Shown: positions 6,322-9,260 of the stretch, in pieces
How the letters are laid out: each line of letters begins with the position of its first letter
Position numbering within the stretch: position 1 is the first letter of the stretch
From: Desulfobacterales bacterium
GTDB lineage: Bacteria > Desulfobacterota > Desulfobacteria > Desulfobacterales > C00003060
Reading direction: 5' to 3'
DNA: 9,260 nt
Assembly: GCA_030629475.1 (NCBI GenBank)
Contig: DAOVOU010000053.1
Span: 1 to 9,260, forward strand
The notes under the pieces: model-generated
What the model was told of the DNA's origin: nothing
What the model saw: only the letters and a program-made list of their open reading frames with translations
Database searches by the model: none
Made by a program: the position numbers and the translations under genes

Positions 6322-7761
6322 TCACGTAATCAGGACAGTACTTTTTGAGTCGGCCACAGATTGGATCAGCCGGTAGATTTCCTGCATGGGCCGGCTTCGG
6401 CCAACAATCCCCATGAACTTATCTGGTCCAGTCAACTGCTTTCTGAATGCCTCTTCCCTAACCTCTTTGGACATCTGATAACGGATCACACCGGAAATCT
6501 GCCGGATTAGGGTTTCAACGAAGATCAAATCGTTTTCCACATTAGTTTCCACAGAAGACGAACCGAGCATGAAGAAACCATAGCATTCGTCCTCAACTTC
6601 GATAGGCACGGCCATCCAAGTACGAAATCCGGCTGCCAGCTCCTGGATAATTGCCGGGCAATCCCCCTTTTTCGTTCCTGAGCAAGTTGGCTTCATTTTT
6701 TCTGCTGTCAGGAGCTTTAACAGGGCGTCTTCCAACTTCAGGCTTCTGATTCTCCTTTCAGCTCGATCATAGCAGGTTTCTCTCTTTTCCCCCTTCTCCG
6801 CCCTATGAAAATAGAAACCATCTCGATCTGGAGTTAGCAGGAACATCCATACATCGAAGCCGCGGTAAAAATCTTCCATCATATCCTGGAGGACACGACA
6901 CATGCCCTTCAAATCGTATTCCTTGGTCACTCTCAAAAGAACGCGATTTATGGCTTGAAGTTCGTTATGCCTTCTTTTCAGTTCCCTCTCGCTCTCCCGC
7001 AGTGCCTCCTCAGCCCGCTTGCGCTGAGTAATGTCCTTCATGTGTTCGATGATGCCCACCACACGGCCATCGGGATTCTTGAGAGGAAACGCAGAAAGAT
7101 CGATCCACTGTGTCGGCTCCTCTTCTGACGGATAAGGCACAATCTCGCTGTGTGCCTCGTCTGTCTGAAGGGTACGGAGTGACGGGCATCCAGGACATGG
7201 AGACTCCCTTTTCTGGTAGGCCTCGTAGCATTTCTTTCCAACTAGCGGCATATTACACGCATACATTTTTTCCGTCCAAGCATTCACCCGGATAATATTG
7301 AATTCACAATCCAGAACAGTCATCCCGTCCTGCATGGCGTCAAAGACGGTCTGGAGGAAACGCCTGTCCTCCCGCAACGCCTGTTCCACCCGCTTTCGCT
7401 CGGCAATCCTTTTTTCTTCGATCTGAAAGACTTCCAAGAAGAGACTGGCAGCCACATGATCCATCAATCGAACGTGGTCTGGCTTGGTTTGGGAGATCTT
7501 ATTGGCTACGTCGTCTCGACCAGTTAGCTCGATAATCATATTGAGATCCTTGAGCTTGTATAGATCGTGATAGTCTTTTGTGGTGTAAATGCCCCTTTCC
7601 TGAGCGTAGCAGTAACCCACGGTGTTCGGATTGATATCGGCTACCCCGATCAGCTTCATTCGAAGCTCCTTGGACTTGTCGGAAAATATCATATCCATAA
7701 CCGCCCTGCACCCCGGACCTCCACCCACAATGCCTACGTTAAGAACTTTCGGCTGTTCCAT
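6322..7761 (-). CDS. N-terminal part of the sigma-54 activator: Rossmann, PAS and GAF sensor domains
   Basis: Numbered from the upstream ATG at 7779. Residues 12-115 look like a dinucleotide-binding Rossmann domain: LNVGIVGGGPGCRAVMDMI carries the GxGGGxG-type loop, followed by KLIGVADIN and MIIELTGRDD, as in oxidoreductase or homoserine-dehydrogenase N-termini. A helix (118-138) leads to a PAS domain (about 139-255) containing GKKCYEAYQKRESPCPGCP (181-199) with cysteines 184, 195 and 198. A second linker helix precedes a GAF domain (about 275-435) with cysteines 366 and 374. The AAA+ domain begins at GIVGRSRPMQEIYRLI and stops at LIT-TGA. The ATG at 7761 is preferred to that at 7779 because AGGAG lies six bases upstream of it, while no ribosome site precedes 7779. 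It is probably cytoplasmic, since no membrane span is seen. The ligand (NAD(P)H, metal or other) is inferred, not shown. Confidence 0.8.
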   Translation of the reverse strand: MEQPKVLNVGIVGGGPGCRAVMDMIFSDKSKELRMKLIGVADINPNTVGYCYAQERGIYTTKDYHDLYKLKDLNMIIELTGRDDVANKISQTKPDHVRLMDHVAASLFLEVFQIEEKRIAERKRVEQALREDRRFLQTVFDAMQDGMTVLDCEFNIIRVNAWTEKMYACNMPLVGKKCYEAYQKRESPCPGCPSLRTLQTDEAHSEIVPYPSEEEPTQWIDLSAFPLKNPDGRVVGIIEHMKDITQRKRAEEALRESERELKRRHNELQAINRVLLRVTKEYDLKGMCRVLQDMMEDFYRGFDVWMFLLTPDRDGFYFHRAEKGEKRETCYDRAERRIRSLKLEDALLKLLTAEKMKPTCSGTKKGDCPAIIQELAAGFRTWMAVPIEVEDECYGFFMLGSSSVETNVENDLIFVETLIRQISGVIRYQMSKEVREEAFRKQLTGPDKFMGIVGRSRPMQEIYRLIQSVADSKSTVLIT

Positions 7762-7825
7762 TATTTGCTCCTGCTTCATTGATATTCATAATAATGGTTA
7801 GAAATTGAGCATTGATGGGTCAGAA

Positions 7826-7854
7826 ATTGTACACTGTGGGTAATGAGTTGTCAA
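7826..7854 (-). promoter_or_regulatory. Near-consensus sigma-70 promoter for the activator gene
   Basis: On the minus strand TTGACA (7854-7849) is followed by a 17-bp spacer and TACAAT (7831-7826), giving six of six and five of six consensus bases. Transcription should start near 7819, about 58 nt before the preferred ATG at 7761. Two direct copies of CAATTTCT (minus strand; plus-strand 7800-7807 and 7822-7829), 22 bp apart, lie downstream of and overlapping the -10 box and could be an operator. The sensor gene is thus probably transcribed by the housekeeping polymerase. Confidence 0.65.
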
Positions 7855-8046
7855 CCTGCAGCCCTAGTCTGTCTTTTTCCTCAATCTTATGCTCAGGTTT
7901 CTGGCAAGGCCGTGGAGGAACTTAATGCCAACAGAGGGGTTTTCCTAGCAGATCGATTAAAAACGGTTTCTCCGGATGGCTATATTGAAAAGCCGATCGA
8001 ACCCGATAAATTGATTAAGGTTATCAAGGAAGCCTTAAAAGAATAG
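7843..8046 (+). pseudogene. C-terminal remnant of a response-regulator receiver
   Basis: The plus-strand frame from 7843 to the TAG at 8044-8046 encodes 67 residues. Its last ~35 residues (TVSPDGYIEKPIEPDKLIKV and onward) are an unmistakable receiver C-terminus with the conserved lysine in EKP followed by helix alpha-5; the part from about AQVSGKAVEELNANRG may be helix alpha-4. The phospho-acceptor half is absent: upstream lies instead the sigma-70 promoter of the divergent activator gene, whose -35 box overlaps the first codons here. The tail resembles that of the intact receiver at 666-1058 (DAYLEKPVTAKHLASTIKKV), but they are not copies. It has no evident ribosome site and is most likely a truncated relic left by a rearrangement. 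Confidence 0.65.
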
Positions 8047-8115
8047 AACCTCGCAGCACCTTCGAATGGAGCATTACTGTTTGTTAGTCGACCCTGCGTG
8101 CTTCGGGCAGGAGAA

Positions 8116-8247
8116 CATTTACGTAGGGCAGGCTTCCGGCTCGTAGAGTCTACGCCTCGGAGAGCCACTGCGCCTGCCCATACAAGGTGGCATGGCAAAT
8201 GCCGACGTCACAAATTGGTCGGCGCGGTGGCCGACCCTACGTAAATG
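8116..8247. repeat. 132-bp cruciform element, possible MITE
   Basis: The ends are perfect 13-bp inverted repeats, CATTTACGTAGGG (8116-8128) and CCCTACGTAAATG (8235-8247). Inside is a first arm closed by GGGCAGGC/GCCTGCCC (8126-8133 with 8172-8179), containing a hairpin CGTAGA/TCTACG (8142-8147 with 8149-8154). A second hairpin is GGTCGGC/GCCGACC (8217-8223 with 8230-8236, six-base loop). Folded, it forms a three-armed shape. There is no transposase gene and no clear target-site duplication. It resembles the small palindromic interspersed elements of some deltaproteobacteria, but the family is not identified. Confidence 0.55.
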
Positions 8248-8282
8248 CCCCGTCAAAAAAAGCGTTTGCAGAGAGGCCATTC

Positions 8283-8720
8283 TCAATCCCTTGGGGACAC
8301 GAGTTGGCCTTCATCAAACTCCTTCTCTAAATATTTCTTGGTGGGGGACGCCTTCCCTGATCTTAAGATGGGCCCTGGTGTCAGAACGTAACTCGACCTT
8401 TCCCTCTTCAAAAACACCGTTGGCAACATGAACCAGAACTCTGCGGGACTGTCCGATCTCTTCCTCGTTTTCCTTGTACCCACGAGCTTTCTTGAACATC
8501 TCTTCAGCGTCGTGGAGATACCTCATCCCCGGAAGTTCTTCCCTTCAGTTAGCAAATATCTCTTTTGCCCTCCGTCGAATGTTGTAACCGCGAGTGTGCT
8601 TTCCATATCTTCTAACAAATAGGAATGTGGCCTCACTACTGTGGTGCAGGCAAACTTCGGCCCCAGCCTAACGGCTTTAATAGTATGCTCGTGCCCGTCA
8701 ATACAAATGAGTGTTTTCAC
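8283..8720 (-). pseudogene. Degenerate universal stress protein-like remnant, frameshifted
   Basis: Three overlapping minus-strand frames join into a Usp-like sequence. The first, from a GTG at 8720 with AGAAGG six bases upstream, starts KTLICIDGHEHTIKAVRLGP, a typical Usp beta-1/alpha-1, and ends at TGA 8523-8525. The second begins at an overlapping ATG (8526) and contains DAEEMFKKARGYKENEEE and LKIREGVPHQEIFREGV, like the Usp segment before the ATP loop, and ends at 8314. A one-base shift in a TTT run near 8316 would continue as DEGQLVSP to a stop at 8283. The first break is at a GGGG run. The final beta-strand and the ATP-binding loop are not found. Alternatively these are two small unknown genes with a 4-nt overlap (65 and 70 residues). 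The Usp reading rests on recalled motifs only. Confidence 0.45.
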
Positions 8721-9157
8721 AGCATCCCTTCTCGTAGCTGGCAAGTTTGCCGGTATCTGCTACGGGGTCCATTCCAAACCCAGGACGTTAACATACGCCG
8801 TTCTCAGGAAGATTAGCAATAACGAACTTAGTTCGCTTCGCTGTCGCACCAGGACGGGCAGGGCGGGCCATCATTCCATATTCATGGCACAGAAAACTGG
8901 CGTTGAAAGATACATGATTACAACTAGTTGTAGAATTTCCGACACGTAGTATTACTTGTCAATATGTGATGGAGCAGGCAAGTTGACAATTGATGGTTGT
9001 CAGTGTATGTTTGAAATGCTTATGCTTACAGACCCTGTCCGAGCCAGGGTTTGAGGCGAAGCTTCGCGAGTAATGTGGTATTATAGCTTATCATTCGCTT
9101 AATAGGGATAGACTTTTGTTAATTTTGAGAATCTATAAAAAGATATATATATATTTC
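8721..9157. other. Region without a recognisable gene
   Basis: No open frame here has convincing protein character, a ribosome site and a neighbour that makes sense of it. It holds a 13-bp palindrome CGAAC-TTA-GTTCG (8823-8835), a 12-bp palindrome GCGAAGCTTCGC (9056-9067), TTGTCAA/TTGACAA/TTGTCA repeats (8956-8962, 8983-8989, 8997-9002), a 6-bp hairpin ACCCTG/CAGGGT (9032-9037 with 9045-9050) without a T-run, and an AT-rich stretch just before the heptamer repeat. Together with the flanking relics it looks like intergenic or decaying DNA. Confidence 0.5.
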
Positions 9158-9234
9158 TCAGGTGTCGGGTGTCAGGTGTCAGGTGTCAGGTGTCAGGTGT
9201 CAGGTTTCAGGTGTCAGGTGTCAGGTGTCAGGTT
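9158..9234. repeat. Heptanucleotide tandem repeat, 11 units of TCAGGTG
   Basis: Eleven contiguous 7-bp units fill 77 bp exactly. Eight are TCAGGTG; unit 2 is TCGGGTG and units 7 and 11 are TCAGGTT. It is directly preceded by an AT-rich run (9133-9156) and followed by a GC-rich stretch to the window edge. Seven-base repeats without spacers are not a CRISPR. The near identity of units suggests recent slippage expansion; the array may be variable between strains. Confidence 0.9.
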
Positions 9235-9260
9235 TACGCTCCGCGGGCGTGTTTAAGGTC

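Larger units (their letters stand above)
5494..7779 (-). pseudogene. Sigma-54-dependent activator (Rossmann-PAS-GAF-AAA+-HTH) split by an in-frame TGA
   Basis: The two reading frames 7779-6322 and 6321-5494 are the same frame, separated only by a TGA at 6322-6324. Reading through gives a continuous 761-residue protein with no missing or extra sequence. The TGA sits where VLIT-G-ESGTGKE is expected, so a glycine codon GGA has become TGA by one base change. The domain order is NAD-binding-like Rossmann, PAS, GAF, AAA+ and Fis-type HTH. Without read-through neither piece has a complete ATPase: the first ends before the P-loop and the second lacks a normal start. It is therefore either a recent nonsense mutation or a base error in the assembly. 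The downstream operon carries a sigma-54-like promoter, so this protein is its probable activator. The remaining sequence shows no other decay, which favours a very recent change or an error. Confidence 0.8.

Noticed and set aside
6322..6324. TGA read as selenocysteine or as glycine under an alternative genetic code
   Set aside because: Several neighbouring genes end in TGA at their expected length, so the code is standard. A selenocysteine in place of the P-loop glycine has no precedent that I know of, and no clear SECIS-like hairpin was recognised after it.
8823..8835. CGAAC-TTA-GTTCG palindrome as a LexA/SOS box
   Set aside because: The known GAAC-N4-GTTC box needs four central bases, here there are three, and no SOS gene is adjacent.
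8641..8949. Plus-strand open frame of 102 codons
   Set aside because: It partly opposes the Usp-like remnant, has no ribosome site and no recognisable protein character.
8983..9011. Plus-strand TTGACA, 17-bp spacer, TATGTT, as a promoter
   Set aside because: The spacing is good but the -10 box is weak and no gene follows before the window ends. It lies within inverted TTGTCAA repeats that may explain the match.
9032..9050. ACCCTG/CAGGGT hairpin as a terminator
   Set aside because: The stem is short, no T-run follows, and no gene ends nearby.
9158..9234. CRISPR array
   Set aside because: The units are 7 bp and directly abutting; there are no spacers and no cas genes.

Overview
The window looks like a chromosomal segment of a deltaproteobacterium (Desulfobacterota; a sulfate reducer or syntroph). 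This rests on recalled resemblance of several proteins to families common there: an NAD-binding-like domain fused to PAS/GAF/sigma-54 activator modules, and a complex I/Mrp-like antiporter subunit D of about 590 residues. I could run no search, so the assignment is an inference. Nearly every credible gene is on the minus strand and is read from right to left.

Right part (about 7780-9260) is a scrap zone. It holds the C-terminal half of a response-regulator receiver on the plus strand (7843-8046), a 132-bp element with 13-bp terminal inverted repeats and two internal hairpins (8116-8247), a frameshifted universal-stress-protein-like remnant on the minus strand (8283-8720), about 500 bp with no gene that I can support, and an 11-unit heptanucleotide tandem repeat (9158-9234).

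Middle part (5494-7779) encodes one large sigma-54-dependent activator: Rossmann-like domain, PAS, GAF, AAA+ and Fis-type HTH. It sits behind a near-consensus sigma-70 promoter. Its reading frame is interrupted by a single in-frame TGA exactly where the first glycine of the Walker A motif should be, so it appears as two pieces. After it comes a 301-bp intergenic region with a sigma-54-like -24/-12 promoter (5232-5247) and, 160-235 bp upstream of that, a cluster of CAAAAT/ATTTTG half-sites.

Left part (1-5192) reads as one operon: an atypical receiver-like protein, a NuoM/MrpD-like ion-translocating membrane subunit, a 40-residue single-span membrane protein, an 80-residue two-span membrane protein, a second antiporter-like subunit (588 aa), a stand-alone CheY-like receiver, and a tandem universal stress protein cut by the window edge. 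Gaps are short (6-51 nt) and one junction overlaps by 8 nt.

Working model (inference): the activator senses redox or nucleotide state through its Rossmann, PAS and GAF domains and switches on, through sigma-54, an operon for a complex I/Mrp-like ion-translocating membrane module together with stress and signalling proteins. The TGA in the ATP-binding loop, if real, would silence that switch; if it is a base error, the system is intact.
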